Shown here: positions 49,196-57,945 of the stretch, in pieces
Layout of the letters: each line of letters starts with the position of its first letter
Numbering within the stretch: position 1 is the first letter of the stretch
Assembly: GCF_000376445.1 (NCBI RefSeq)
Contig: NZ_AQXI01000001.1
Span: 1,768,962-1,832,961 of the forward strand
Length of the DNA: 64,000 nt
Reading direction: 5' to 3'
Origin: Haladaptatus paucihalophilus DX253
Lineage (GTDB): Archaea > Halobacteriota > Halobacteria > Halobacteriales > Haladaptataceae
Position numbers and translations under genes: made by a program
Notes under the pieces: model-generated
Database searches by the model: none
Seen by the model: only the letters and a program-made list of their open reading frames with translations
Told to the model about the DNA's origin: nothing

Positions 49196-51322
49196 TCAGT
49201 TCGAGACTTTGATCTTCTCTTCAGCGCCGAGGGCTTCGACGACGAGTTCGGCCACGTCCACGATTTCGATGTCGTCCTCGTAGCCGCCGGTTTTCCGGCC
49301 GTCCTCGTACATCGTCATGCACATCGGGCAGGCGACGACGAACTTCTCGACGCCGGACCCGGCGTCGGTGTCTTCGAGCGCCTCGCGGATGCGCTCCTCG
49401 CTGGGTTTCGAGTCCTCCTCGAAGTCCATCCAGAGGCCGCCGCCGCCGCCGCCACAGCAGAAGGAGTTGGCGCGGTTGCGCGGCATCTCGTCCAGCGTAC
49501 AGCCGGTTCCTTTCACGATTTCGCGGGGTGCTTCGTACTCGTCGTTGTAGCGCCCGAGGTGGCACGGGTCGTGGTAGGTGACCGTGTAGTCGAGTTCGGT
49601 ACCCGAGAGGCCCATACGACCGGACTGGAACAGTTCCTCGACGACCTGCGTGTAGTGGTACACCGGAGAGTCGAAGTCCTCGTCCATCTCCGGGTACTCG
49701 TTTTTGAACGTGTTGTAGCTGTGCGGGTCGGTGCAGACGATTTTGTCGTAGTCGCACTCCTCGAAGGCGGCCACGTTGTCCTCGACCAGCATCTCGTACA
49801 GCCCTTCCTCGCCGACGCGACGCACGTCGTTGCCGTCGTTCTGTTCGTCCTCGTAGAGGATGCCGTACGAGACGCCCGTCTCGTGGAAGATGGTCGCCAA
49901 GGAGCGGGCGACGCGGCGGTTGCGCTCGTCGTAGGACGGGTAGTCGCCGACGTACCAGAGGAACTCCACGTCCTCGTCGCGGGCGTCGGGAATTTCGAAG
50001 TCGAGTTCCTCGGTCCACTCGGGACGGCGGCGCTCGGGGTCGCCGAACGCGTTGCCGTTCTGGAAGACGTTCATCATCGCGTCCTGCACGTTGACGTCCA
50101 TCTGGCCGGATTCGGTAAGCCGACGGTTCATCTCCGTGAACGAGGAGAGGTGTTCGATTTCGACCGGGCAGGCGTCCATGCAGGCCATACAGGCCATGCA
50201 GGACTCCATCGTGCTGCTGTCGATGACGCTGGAACCGCCGTCGGCGATGATGGGCTTTTCGTCGCCGCCCATGTCGAGGTTCTCGCGGTACTGTTTCAGG
50301 TCGAGAATCACGTCGCGCGGGTCGAGCGGGCGGCCGGACGCCTTTGCGGGACAGACCGACGAACAGCGGCCGCACTTCGTACAAGCGTCCTGGTCGAGCA
50401 GCTGTTTCCACGAGAAGTCGTCGATGGAGCTCGCGCCGATTTCGTCGGGGCTGGCGTCCGAGGGGACGCCGGGCAGTCGCTTGCCCGCCTTCTCGTCGCG
50501 GGTGACGACGTTGGCGTACGACGACAGCATGTGGAACGGTTTGGCGTACGGAATCGCCGCGACGAAGACGAGCGCGATGAGCGCGTGCGCCCACCACGTG
50601 ACGGGGTACCACGTCATCGCCATCTCGGGGGTGACGCCCGCCGCCGAGAGCAGGTCCTTGACGAACCAGCCGACGAAGCTGACCGTCTCGAAATCGACGT
50701 TTCGGACCGCGCTGGTGCCGAGGATCCGAACGCCTTCGGTGAGGTAGCCGCCGACGCCGAGCAGGAACAGCGTCCAGATGAACAGGTCGTCCTCGCGGCC
50801 GGTGTGTTTGCCCCAGAGCCGTTCGTTACGGACCCAGTAGCGCCGGTAGAGCGCCATCGAGATGCCGACGACGAACAGCAGTCCCATCGCGTCCATCACG
50901 AGCGAGTACGCGAGGTAGAAACTCCCGACGAAGAAGGATTTCTCGCCGCCGAGGAAGTAGTGGGTGAACTTTCGATAGCCGTCCATGTCGATTGCGAGGA
51001 TGGTCGTCCCGATGAGCAAGGTCAAAAAGCCCCACAGGATGAACGAATGCATCAACCCGCCGTACAGGTCGCGGTTGAACTGCTTCTCGTTCGTGATGAC
51101 GGTTTTCGCCGCACGAGTCATCCGTCCCGGTAGGTCGTCCAACCGGTCGAACCAGTCCTCCTCGCCGTCGGTGTACCGCGCGAAGCGGTTGTAGACGCCG
51201 TAGACGAAAAAGAGGACGGTCACGGCGGCGAGGTAATAGAATATCGCCTCGCCCGTCAGACCGATTCTCCAGAACGTCGGGCGCGTCGTACCCGCCGCCT
51301 CCGCGAGCGCGAAGATTGCCAT
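49196..51322 (-). CDS. Membrane-bound heterodisulfide-reductase-like Fe-S oxidoreductase
   Basis: 708 residues. N-terminal part (about 20-275) has about five or six membrane helices with candidate heme-b histidines (GGLMHSFILW, HALIALVF), resembling NarI/HdrE-like cytochrome. Then two [4Fe-4S] motifs: CTKCGRCSSVCPAKASG and CMACMACMDACPVEIE. The C-terminal part contains two CCG-type (DUF3400-like) domains: YHDPCHLGRYNDEY with FCCGGGGGG, and a late VACPMCMTMYEDG. Such fused proteins (FadF-like) likely pass electrons from electron-transfer flavoprotein or a thiol couple to the quinone pool. A TATA-like ATTTAAGC near 51346-51353 precedes the start. Confidence 0.9.
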   Translation of the reverse strand: MAIFALAEAAGTTRPTFWRIGLTGEAIFYYLAAVTVLFFVYGVYNRFARYTDGEEDWFDRLDDLPGRMTRAAKTVITNEKQFNRDLYGGLMHSFILWGFLTLLIGTTILAIDMDGYRKFTHYFLGGEKSFFVGSFYLAYSLVMDAMGLLFVVGISMALYRRYWVRNERLWGKHTGREDDLFIWTLFLLGVGGYLTEGVRILGTSAVRNVDFETVSFVGWFVKDLLSAAGVTPEMAMTWYPVTWWAHALIALVFVAAIPYAKPFHMLSSYANVVTRDEKAGKRLPGVPSDASPDEIGASSIDDFSWKQLLDQDACTKCGRCSSVCPAKASGRPLDPRDVILDLKQYRENLDMGGDEKPIIADGGSSVIDSSTMESCMACMACMDACPVEIEHLSSFTEMNRRLTESGQMDVNVQDAMMNVFQNGNAFGDPERRRPEWTEELDFEIPDARDEDVEFLWYVGDYPSYDERNRRVARSLATIFHETGVSYGILYEDEQNDGNDVRRVGEEGLYEMLVEDNVAAFEECDYDKIVCTDPHSYNTFKNEYPEMDEDFDSPVYHYTQVVEELFQSGRMGLSGTELDYTVTYHDPCHLGRYNDEYEAPREIVKGTGCTLDEMPRNRANSFCCGGGGGGLWMDFEEDSKPSEERIREALEDTDAGSGVEKFVVACPMCMTMYEDGRKTGGYEDDIEIVDVAELVVEALGAEEKIKVSN

Positions 51323-51409
51323 GTTTTATCAGGAGGAGACGAATTGCTTAAATCTTGCCACCCACCCGTCCCGCCGCCGTCGTGCGAGAATAAAAAATCT
51401 GTTTGTAGT

Positions 51410-52117
51410 TTAAATGACCCCCCAGACGAGGAGCGCCGCGGTCAGAAACATGGCGGGCACGTCCGCGGACGAAACCGCAAGACGGGGAAGCGTCGGGTTC
51501 CACGCGAAACAGCGAGCGCGGAGGGCAAGCGAGAACGTATCGGCGCGGGAGAACGCCCGCGACAGCCCCGCCGCGCCGACGAGTTCCATCCGGTCGGTCA
51601 GCGAACGCTCGTCGCCGAGTCGGGCGGCCATCGCGTCCCGAATCGACCGCAAATCCGCCTGTAGAACCGGAAAAAAGCGAAAGACGAAGGCGACGCCCAT
51701 CCCGAGAAACTGGCCGACGCGACCGGGAACGAGCCACTGAATCGCCGCGCGCGACTCGCGGACAGGCGTCGTCCGAACGTAGGCCGCGCTGACACAGAGG
51801 ACGAGGAGCACGCGATAGCTCGCAAGCGCGGGCGCGACGGCATCCCCTGGCACCACCCACGGCGGGCCGAGCGTGAGCGCGGCGAACGCGGGGCCACCGA
51901 CGAGGAACGGGAACAGGTAGCGGAACTCGCGGAGCACCCACACGGGAGACGTGGCCGCCCCGAAGAACACCGCTGCGACCACCAGCGTCAGAGTTGCGAG
52001 TCCGACGGGGGTCGTGTGCGCGAGCGCGACGGCCGCGAAGACCGCTTGAAACAGGAGTTTCACGCGGGGGTCGAGTCGTTCCGCGAACGCCCCCGTCGAA
52101 CGGTAGGCGAGCGTCAT
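51410..52117 (-). CDS. ECF transporter T component
   Basis: 235 residues with about six membrane helices. EcfT features: RVKLLFQAVFAAVA, and a pair of coupling helices with Ala-Arg motifs, DAMAARLGD and LALRARCF, which contact the ATPase. The second motif is ARC rather than the typical ARG. Operon neighbours are the ATPase (start overlaps by 4 bases) and the BioY-like gene. It forms the translocating module of a vitamin importer. Confidence 0.88.
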   Translation of the reverse strand: MTLAYRSTGAFAERLDPRVKLLFQAVFAAVALAHTTPVGLATLTLVVAAVFFGAATSPVWVLREFRYLFPFLVGGPAFAALTLGPPWVVPGDAVAPALASYRVLLVLCVSAAYVRTTPVRESRAAIQWLVPGRVGQFLGMGVAFVFRFFPVLQADLRSIRDAMAARLGDERSLTDRMELVGAAGLSRAFSRADTFSLALRARCFAWNPTLPRLAVSSADVPAMFLTAALLVWGVI

Positions 52118-52812
52118 GGCGTCCGGATGCCGATGCGTGCGAGTTCGGATGCCGTCTCCTCGGGCGACCCATCGACCGCGATTTTCCCGTCACGAAGCGC
52201 GACCGCGCGGTCCGCGAGCGACCAGACGTCCCGCAAGTCGTGAGTGACGACGATGATGCCCGTCCCCGACGTCGAGAGCGTTTCGAGGTGGGACACCACG
52301 GATTCGCGGGCCGGGCCGTCCAGTCCGGTGAACGGTTCGTCCAGCACGAGATGGGCGGGTTCCATCGCCAGCGCGCCCGCGATGGCGACGCGCTGGCACT
52401 CGCCACCCGAGAGCGTGTCGATGCGCGCGTCCCTGCGGTCGGCCATTCCGACCGCGGACAGGGACGTTTCGACGCGACGGTCGATTTCCTCGCGCGGGAG
52501 GCCGAGGTTCTCCGGACCGAACGCCACGTCAGCGCCGACGGTCGCGGAGACGAAGGTGTCTCGCGGGTGTTGGAACACCATGCCGACGCGAGTTCGGGCG
52601 GCCACGAGGTTCTCCTCGACCGGCGTCTCGTCCACCAAAACGGTCCCCTCGTCGGCCGAGAGGAGGCCGTTGAAGTGCCGGACGAGCGTCGTCTTACCGC
52701 TCCCGTTCGGGCCGGAAATCACGACGAACTCCCCGTCGGGAATCGTGAGCGAGACGCCGGAGAGCGCCACTGCGTCGCCGAAGCGGTGGACGATATTTTG
52801 CGTCGTTATCAT
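52114..52812 (-). CDS. ECF transporter ATP-binding protein
   Basis: 232 residues. Walker A ISGPNGSGKTT, Q-loop VFQHPRDTFVSATVGADVAFG, signature LSGGECQRVAIAGAL, Walker B HLVLDEPFTGLDGPARE and switch VTHDLRDVW. QHPRDTF is typical of EcfA/CbiO-type ATPases. Only one ATPase is present in the operon, so a homodimer is likely. 18 bases after the BioY-like gene. Confidence 0.92.
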   Translation of the reverse strand: MITTQNIVHRFGDAVALSGVSLTIPDGEFVVISGPNGSGKTTLVRHFNGLLSADEGTVLVDETPVEENLVAARTRVGMVFQHPRDTFVSATVGADVAFGPENLGLPREEIDRRVETSLSAVGMADRRDARIDTLSGGECQRVAIAGALAMEPAHLVLDEPFTGLDGPARESVVSHLETLSTSGTGIIVVTHDLRDVWSLADRAVALRDGKIAVDGSPEETASELARIGIRTP

Positions 52813-52830
52813 TCGGTCAGTGTTCGAGTT

Positions 52831-53418
52831 TCATTCGGCCGTAACGCGGTCGCTCCGAACGATGCCGACCGCGGCGGCGATTTTGAACGCCTCGAATGGG
52901 ATGAAAGCGACCGCCGAGAGCATGAACGCCTCGGTGAGTCCGTAGTTGCCGAAGTAGGAGAATCCGACGGTCCCGAAGGCGTAGATGATGACGGTACCGA
53001 CGACCATTCCGCCGACGAGACGAACGAGACCCGCGCGCTTCGGGTCACGGAGCGTCAGTCCGTCGTGGACGATTGCGCCGATGGCGAACGCGGCGAAGGG
53101 ATACGAGAGCAGGTAGCCGCTCGTCAATCGGCCGAAAATATCGACCAGTCCGGCGGATCCACCGGCGAAGACGGGCGCGCCGACCGCACCGGCGACGAGG
53201 TAGAGAACGAGCGACGCGGACCCCCAGAGCGGTCCGAGGAAGATTCCAGCGAGAAAGACGCCGAGCACTTGGAGCGTGACGGGGATGGCGGGAGCGAGCG
53301 GATTCGGAAACGAGACTTGCGCGAACGCGCCGACGATGGCGGCGAACAGCGCGGTTCGTGCGATGTTTCCGACGGTTTGCTCGCCAACCAGTTCGACGGA
53401 GCCGGTTTCGGTGGACAT
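52831..53418 (-). CDS. bioY: BioY-family biotin-specific ECF substrate component
   Basis: 195 residues from MSTETGSVELVG; an alternative start nine codons upstream (53445) is possible. About six helices; family marks are PLAPAIPVTLQVLGVFLAGIFLGPLWGSASLVLYLVAGAVGAPVFAGGSAG, split here as PVTLQVLGVFLAG and AVGAPVFAGGSAGL. BioY binds biotin and works with the T component and ATPase encoded next. This is a complete three-gene biotin importer. Confidence 0.9.
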   Translation of the reverse strand: MSTETGSVELVGEQTVGNIARTALFAAIVGAFAQVSFPNPLAPAIPVTLQVLGVFLAGIFLGPLWGSASLVLYLVAGAVGAPVFAGGSAGLVDIFGRLTSGYLLSYPFAAFAIGAIVHDGLTLRDPKRAGLVRLVGGMVVGTVIIYAFGTVGFSYFGNYGLTEAFMLSAVAFIPFEAFKIAAAVGIVRSDRVTAE

Positions 53419-53512
53419 GGAACAGGGTCGCTCGTCAACCACCATGATGACTTCGGTTGACGGCGGGGCTTGTTTCAATCGTCGGAACGAAATTTCACCC
53501 ACCGCCCAACAG

Positions 53513-53522
53513 GTTTTTATAG
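53513..53522 (+). promoter_or_regulatory. TATA element for the conditioned-medium-induced gene
   Basis: GTTTTTATAG, about 28 bases before the ATG at 53546, supporting that start. Confidence 0.55.
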
Positions 53523-53545
53523 ACTCCCGGCATGAGGTACGCGCT

Positions 53546-54148
53546 ATGAATAAGAAGACCGAAGAACTCCGTGACATGTTCCTCGATATGACCGACGAGG
53601 AGACAGTCACGGAAAAACAGGAAGAGACGCACGGCTCGCTCGGAACGGAAGAAAGAGTCGAGGAGCAGTTGCTCGCCGTCGTGGCGGAGATGCGCGAGCG
53701 ATACGACTTCGATACCCCGCTCACCGACGAGGAGCTACGGACGGTCGTTCGACGATTTTACGCCGGGGACGGCGACGACGGAATCGCCGACGAACTCGGG
53801 GACGAATCGCTCAAAGAAGACGTCGCCAGCGCCCGAATCGACCTCCATCTTTTTCGACCATCGGACACCGACGCACCGTTCGAAATCGAGACGCTTCGGA
53901 CGCTCGTCCGGGACGGCGCGACGACCGCCGACTGCGCGGCGGAACTCGATACCGACGAATCGACCGTTCGGCGCTACCGTCGCGTTATCGAGGCGAAAGA
54001 CGAGGCGCGAACAGTGAACCAACAGTATATCAACGAGTTCGAGAACATTCTACAAGACAGAGAGATATCCGATAGAATGACAAGTGACATCCAACAGGAC
54101 GGGTTGGACGACGCGACGGACGGGATGGAAACGAACGTCTCGTTTTGA
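53546..54148 (+). CDS. Conditioned medium-induced protein 4 homologue
   Basis: 200 residues from MNKKTEELRDMFLDMTDEETVTEKQEETHGSL, a start typical of the haloarchaeal family annotated conditioned medium-induced protein 4. A predicted helix-turn-helix lies near 135-160 (TTADCAAELDTDESTVRRYRRVIE), preceded by an acidic alpha-helical domain (about 45-120). It likely acts in gene regulation at high cell density, but this rests on family naming. Divergent from the BioY operon. Confidence 0.8.
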   Translation: MNKKTEELRDMFLDMTDEETVTEKQEETHGSLGTEERVEEQLLAVVAEMRERYDFDTPLTDEELRTVVRRFYAGDGDDGIADELGDESLKEDVASARIDLHLFRPSDTDAPFEIETLRTLVRDGATTADCAAELDTDESTVRRYRRVIEAKDEARTVNQQYINEFENILQDREISDRMTSDIQQDGLDDATDGMETNVSF

Positions 54149-54254
54149 CTATCCTGTTAGACTGTTGACTGTCGTTCGAGAGTCCGCGCGCCGATTTTTC
54201 GCACCAACCGAAACGCACGGTGTTTCGTACCGACCGAAAACGGAACAGCGACCG

Positions 54255-55646
54255 CTATTCCGCGCCGGATTCGACGCCTTCCTCTATCGTGTTCGGCTCG
54301 ACCTCCTCGTCCAACCGCGTGATTCGAGCCTTCATGATGCGGGTATTTTCGACCTGTTCGACGTGAAGGCGGACGCCCTCGTAGTCGATGTCCTCGCCCT
54401 CCTCCACGAGTCTGCCCGCACGGTTGAAGATGAACCCGGCGATGGTTTCGAACTCTTCGCCCTCGGGGAGCTCGATTTTCATGGCTTCGTTCACTTCGTC
54501 GATGTTGACTTCGCCGCGAACGATAACGGTGTCCTCGTCGACGCGCTCTATCGGTTCCTCTTCCTCGCCGTCGAGGATTTCACCGACGATTTCCTCGACC
54601 ATATCCTCCATCGTCACTAACCCTTCCGTCGTTCCGAACTCGTCGATGACGATGACCATCTGCATCCGGTTTTCGCGCATCTCGGTCAGCAGTTCGTCCA
54701 CGTTCTTGCTCTCGGGGACGTGAAGCGTCGGCTGAATCAGGTTGCTCAGTTTCAGGCCGTCGGTCTTCGTCTCGCCGTAGTTCTTCTCGCGCACGAGGTC
54801 GCGCACCGTGACGATACCGATGACGTTGTCCAGACTTCCCTCGTAGACGGGGACGCGCTCGTGACCCGACTGAACGAGCGTCTCGATGGCCTCGTCGATG
54901 CTCGCGTCCTGCGGAACGGCGGTCATGTCGAGGCGCGGCGTCATGACCTCCTTGGCGATGGTATTGTTGAACCGGAAGATGCGCTGGAGCATCTCGCGTT
55001 CGTCCTCCTCGATGACGCCCTCGCGCTCGCCGGTCTGGATCATGTCCTGAATCTCGTCGCGCGTGACGTACGAGGTTTCGATGGCGGAGCGACCACCCGT
55101 GACGCGGTTGACCGCCCGCGTCAGGTAGTCGAAGGTGACGACCAGCGGCAGGAGAAGATACTCGGAGTATTTGAGCGGCTTTGCGATTTTGAGTGCCCAC
55201 GATTCCGTGTTCTCGACGGCGTAGGATTTCGGCGCGCTCTCGCCGAACAGCAAGACGAGCGAGGTGATGCCGAACGTCGAGATGAGGACGGTCGCGCCGG
55301 GGTTGTCGAAGTAGATGCCAACGAGCGCCGTCGTGAGCGAGGACATCGCGATGTTGACGATGTTGTTACCGACGAGAATCGTCACGAGCAGGCGGTGCGG
55401 GTCGCTCTTGAGCGAATCGACTGTCTTCGCGCCGTCGACGCCCTCGTCCACGAGCGCTTCCACGCGGTGTTTGGCGAGCGAGAACATCGCGATTTCGGAG
55501 GAGGAGAAGAACGCGGAGAGTACGAGAAGGAGGAGAACGGAGGCGATCCCACCCCACAGGGTCAACTGTCCGGAGGGGTTGATGCTGAACAGACTATTCA
55601 GCGGCGCAGTTTGTGAAAGTGCGATGAGTGTCGGGGAGAGTGTCAT
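54255..55646 (-). CDS. CNNM/CorC-family membrane protein with CBS domains
   Basis: 463 residues. N-terminal DUF21 membrane domain (about 30-200) with four helices, including FFSSSEIAMFSLAKHRVEAL, then two CBS domains (about 220-345) with VPVYEGSLDNVIGIVTVRDL and MQMVIVIDEFGTTEGLVTMEDMVEEIVGEI, then the CorC_HlyC domain (about 360-445) with GEVNIDEVNEAM. Members carry magnesium/cobalt or are efflux-related. Complete length. Confidence 0.94.
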   Translation of the reverse strand: MTLSPTLIALSQTAPLNSLFSINPSGQLTLWGGIASVLLLLVLSAFFSSSEIAMFSLAKHRVEALVDEGVDGAKTVDSLKSDPHRLLVTILVGNNIVNIAMSSLTTALVGIYFDNPGATVLISTFGITSLVLLFGESAPKSYAVENTESWALKIAKPLKYSEYLLLPLVVTFDYLTRAVNRVTGGRSAIETSYVTRDEIQDMIQTGEREGVIEEDEREMLQRIFRFNNTIAKEVMTPRLDMTAVPQDASIDEAIETLVQSGHERVPVYEGSLDNVIGIVTVRDLVREKNYGETKTDGLKLSNLIQPTLHVPESKNVDELLTEMRENRMQMVIVIDEFGTTEGLVTMEDMVEEIVGEILDGEEEEPIERVDEDTVIVRGEVNIDEVNEAMKIELPEGEEFETIAGFIFNRAGRLVEEGEDIDYEGVRLHVEQVENTRIMKARITRLDEEVEPNTIEEGVESGAE

Positions 55647-55763
55647 TCAATAACCCACCTTGAGCGTCAGCGGGATTAACTCTTTATTCTTGTGCTGTTC
55701 CAAATTTTGAGCGAAACTGCCGAGAACGAAGACCTTACGAACGTTTCGTCCCAATCGAGGAAT

Positions 55764-56033
55764 ATGAGCACCGAGACGACAGAACCGGACCTCACGCTGT
55801 ACCGATTGCAGGCGTGTCCGTTCTGTGAGCGCGTCGTCCGCAAACTCCAAGACCACGACATCACCTACCAGTCGCGATTCGTCGAACCCATGCACTCGGA
55901 CCGCAACGTCGTCAAGCGCATCAGCGGCAAGCGGACCGTCCCGGCCATCGTCGACGAAAACACGGGCGTCACGATGAGCGAGAGCGCGAACATCGTCCAG
56001 TACATCGAGAACACCTACGGAGGGGACGAATAA
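55764..56033 (+). CDS. Glutaredoxin-like protein (thioredoxin fold, CPFC)
   Basis: 89 residues from MSTETTEPDL. Active site CPFC (C18, C21) in LQACPFCERVV, followed by HSDRNVVKRISGKRTVPAI with the cis-Pro and a GST-N-like end MSESANIVQYIE. It would reduce disulfides or mixed thiols in the cytoplasm. Its stop TAA overlaps the ATG of the peroxiredoxin-like gene by one base, so the two products are made together. Confidence 0.9.
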   Translation: MSTETTEPDLTLYRLQACPFCERVVRKLQDHDITYQSRFVEPMHSDRNVVKRISGKRTVPAIVDENTGVTMSESANIVQYIENTYGGDE

Positions 56034-56551
56034 TGGTCGATTTCGAGGTCGTGGAACTGCCACCGTCGGACCATCCCGAGGTGGGCGAAACGGCACCGGA
56101 CTTCACGCGTCCGCTCGTGGATGCCGAACTCTGGGAGGACGTCTCTCTGTCCGACATCACGGACGACGGACGGACGCTGCTCGTCTTTCACGGTATGGAC
56201 GGCGCGTTCCCGGCGACCTACGTGTGGAACGAACTGCGAGACCGCGCGTGGGACGACGAGTACGACGTGCAAATCGTCGGCGTCTCGATTTCGACGCCGT
56301 ACGAGCACAAGACGTTCATCGAGGAGCGCGAGATGGAGTACCGACTGTTCAGCGACCCGGCGAACGACGTCGGAAAATCGTACGGCATCGAACACGAGTT
56401 GGACGGAATGGAAGGCATCAGCGAACCGCGACCGGCGATGTTCCTGCTGGACGAAGACCGGACGGTCGAGTACGCGTGGGTCGCCGCGGAGTGGCCCGAC
56501 TTCCCGGACTACGACGAAGTGAAGCAGGCGCTAGCGGACTGGAGCGAGTAA
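56033..56551 (+). CDS. Cysteine-free peroxiredoxin-like protein
   Basis: 172 residues with the AhpC/TSA-Redoxin fold: HPEVGETAPDFTRPLVDAELWEDVSLSDIT at the start, and later VGVSISTPYEHKTFIEE, FRL-like segment MEYRLFSDPANDVGKSYGI and PAMFLLDEDRTVEYAWVA. The region where peroxiredoxins have PxxxTxxC reads FPATYVW, so the peroxidatic Cys is replaced by Trp; no cysteine occurs anywhere in the protein. It cannot work by the standard thiol mechanism. Coupled to the glutaredoxin-like gene, it may act as a non-catalytic partner or chaperone; that is inference. Confidence 0.88.
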   Translation: MVDFEVVELPPSDHPEVGETAPDFTRPLVDAELWEDVSLSDITDDGRTLLVFHGMDGAFPATYVWNELRDRAWDDEYDVQIVGVSISTPYEHKTFIEEREMEYRLFSDPANDVGKSYGIEHELDGMEGISEPRPAMFLLDEDRTVEYAWVAAEWPDFPDYDEVKQALADWSE

Positions 56552-56599
56552 TCGAGGACGACGCGACGCTTTTTTCGCGTGGAGCCACAACACCCGGTT

Positions 56600-57214
56600 A
56601 TGGAAGACGCGAGCGATGGAAACGGCGTGAGCGAAGACGAACTCGAACGCGCGGCAACGGCGATGCGGGACGGTCACCTCGTCGTCTATCCGACCGAGAC
56701 GGTGTACGGTCTCGGTGCCGACGCGCTCGACCCGACGGCGATAGAGCGGGTGTTCGACGCGAAGGGAAGAGCGCGCGATAAGCCGATATCGCTCGCGGTT
56801 CCCGACGTCGAAACCGCGCGGAACTACGTTCGTCCGACCGAGCGGGAACTGGCATTCATGGAGGCGTTTCTCCCTGGGCCGGTCACCGTGCTCTGTGAGA
56901 AACGCGACATCGTTCCCGACGTACTCACCGGAGGACGGTCGCGCGTCGGCGTTCGAATTCCCGACCAACCGGTCGCGCTGTCCCTTCTCCGGCACGTTGC
57001 GCCCATCACCAGCACGAGCGCCAACGTGAGCGGCCGAGGGAGCGTGACGTGCATCGACGACCTCGACGACGAGATACGGGACGCCGCCGAATGCGTCATC
57101 GACGGCGGCGAAACCGGCGGAACCGGAAGCACCGTGGTGAACGTAAAGCAGGGTGAAATCCTCCGGCGCGGGGAGAACGCGGACGAAATCGAAGCGTGGC
57201 TAGCCGCCGAGTAG
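56600..57214 (+). CDS. Threonylcarbamoyl-AMP synthase (Sua5/YrdC/YciO)
   Basis: 204 residues from MEDASDGNGVSE; a GTG at 56579 is possible. YrdC core: VVYPTETVYGLGADALDPTAIERVFDAKGR holds the substrate Lys/Arg positions, KPISLAVP and LPGPVTVLCEK follow, and STSANVSG near the end is the nucleotide contact. The C-terminal Sua5 extension is absent, so it is the short form. It starts threonylcarbamoyladenosine (t6A37) formation on tRNA. Its 3' end overlaps the opposite Cas4-like gene by 15 bases. Confidence 0.94.
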   Translation: MEDASDGNGVSEDELERAATAMRDGHLVVYPTETVYGLGADALDPTAIERVFDAKGRARDKPISLAVPDVETARNYVRPTERELAFMEAFLPGPVTVLCEKRDIVPDVLTGGRSRVGVRIPDQPVALSLLRHVAPITSTSANVSGRGSVTCIDDLDDEIRDAAECVIDGGETGGTGSTVVNVKQGEILRRGENADEIEAWLAAE

Positions 57215-57859
57215 CGAGCGAAGCGTTCGGGTTTTCACGCCGCACTCGGCGCGGTACTCGCAGGCGTCGCATTTCGACCGGTTGGTCAACCGCGGCGGCG
57301 GCCCGTCGAGCGCGCGAGCGGTTCGGAGGGCGCGTCGATACGTCGCCTTCCGTCGCGTCGAGAGGCGAAGCTTCCGAACGACGCCGCACGCCGGATACTC
57401 CACAAAGGCGTGTTCGATAGGTTGCTCGTGTTCCCACGAGAGCGCCTTCGCGGCTGCGACCGCGCGGACGCTTTGGGATTCCCAGACGCCGGTCTCTGGT
57501 GGGGTTCCGGTGAACACCATCGACGGAATCGGCGGGTCACGGTCGAGGATTTTGTGGACGATGCCGCGACAGTCCTTCCCTTCGACCAGTCTGTCGCGTG
57601 TCTCGGGCGAGCGGAGGTGGTCCCACGCATCGAACTCGGTGGCGCGTTCGAGATTCGCGCGAAATCGGGCGGGTGGGACTTCCAATGGACGGTCGGCGAG
57701 TTCCGAATCGGGGGCATCGAGGAGGCGGTCGTATTCGAACGCGAGTCGTCGCCGTTCGGTAACGAGGTCCGGGATTTCGATGTCGTCCTGTCGCCGGTAG
57801 TAGCCCTTCCGTGGGCAGTACGCCACGGTTTCGAGTTCGGTGAACGGTATCTTCGACAC
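57200..57859 (-). CDS. Cas4-like Fe-S protein without the nuclease signature
   Basis: 219 residues. Fe-S cluster cysteines of Cas4/Dna2-like proteins are kept: C15 (VAYCPRKGYYRR) and C197, C200, C206 (KCDACEYRAECG). The middle resembles Cas4 after the active centre (GVWESQSVRAVAAAKALSWEHE...HAFVEYP), but the usual GxxD and ExK nuclease residues are missing: the region reads GIVHKILD and SMVFTGTPPETG. No cas genes or CRISPR arrays are in the window. I infer a solitary, probably non-cleaving Cas4-like protein. A TATA-like GTATATATAT at 57881-57890 fits its promoter. Confidence 0.82.
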   Translation of the reverse strand: MSKIPFTELETVAYCPRKGYYRRQDDIEIPDLVTERRRLAFEYDRLLDAPDSELADRPLEVPPARFRANLERATEFDAWDHLRSPETRDRLVEGKDCRGIVHKILDRDPPIPSMVFTGTPPETGVWESQSVRAVAAAKALSWEHEQPIEHAFVEYPACGVVRKLRLSTRRKATYRRALRTARALDGPPPRLTNRSKCDACEYRAECGVKTRTLRSLLGG

Positions 57860-57880
57860 GGTGGTTCTGGCCGCGATTTG

Positions 57881-57890
57881 GTATATATAT
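57881..57890 (-). promoter_or_regulatory. TATA element in the Cas4-like / zinc-ribbon divergent gap
   Basis: GTATATATAT lies 22-31 bases before the Cas4-like start at 57859 and about 56 bases before the opposite ATG at 57946, so it mainly fits the Cas4-like gene. Confidence 0.55.
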
Positions 57891-57945
57891 CTCGGGGCGA
57901 AAGACGAGGGAAAGGGGCAAGAGTCTGGACGGTCTCTGTCCGTTC

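Noticed and set aside
48818-51133. Very long open frame on the plus strand across hairpin cluster C and the Fe-S oxidoreductase
   Set aside because: Antisense shadow. It also runs through the hairpin cluster, which has no coding character.
57200-57859. Part of a CRISPR-Cas locus
   Set aside because: No cas genes, repeats or leader are found nearby; the protein is a solitary Cas4-like one.
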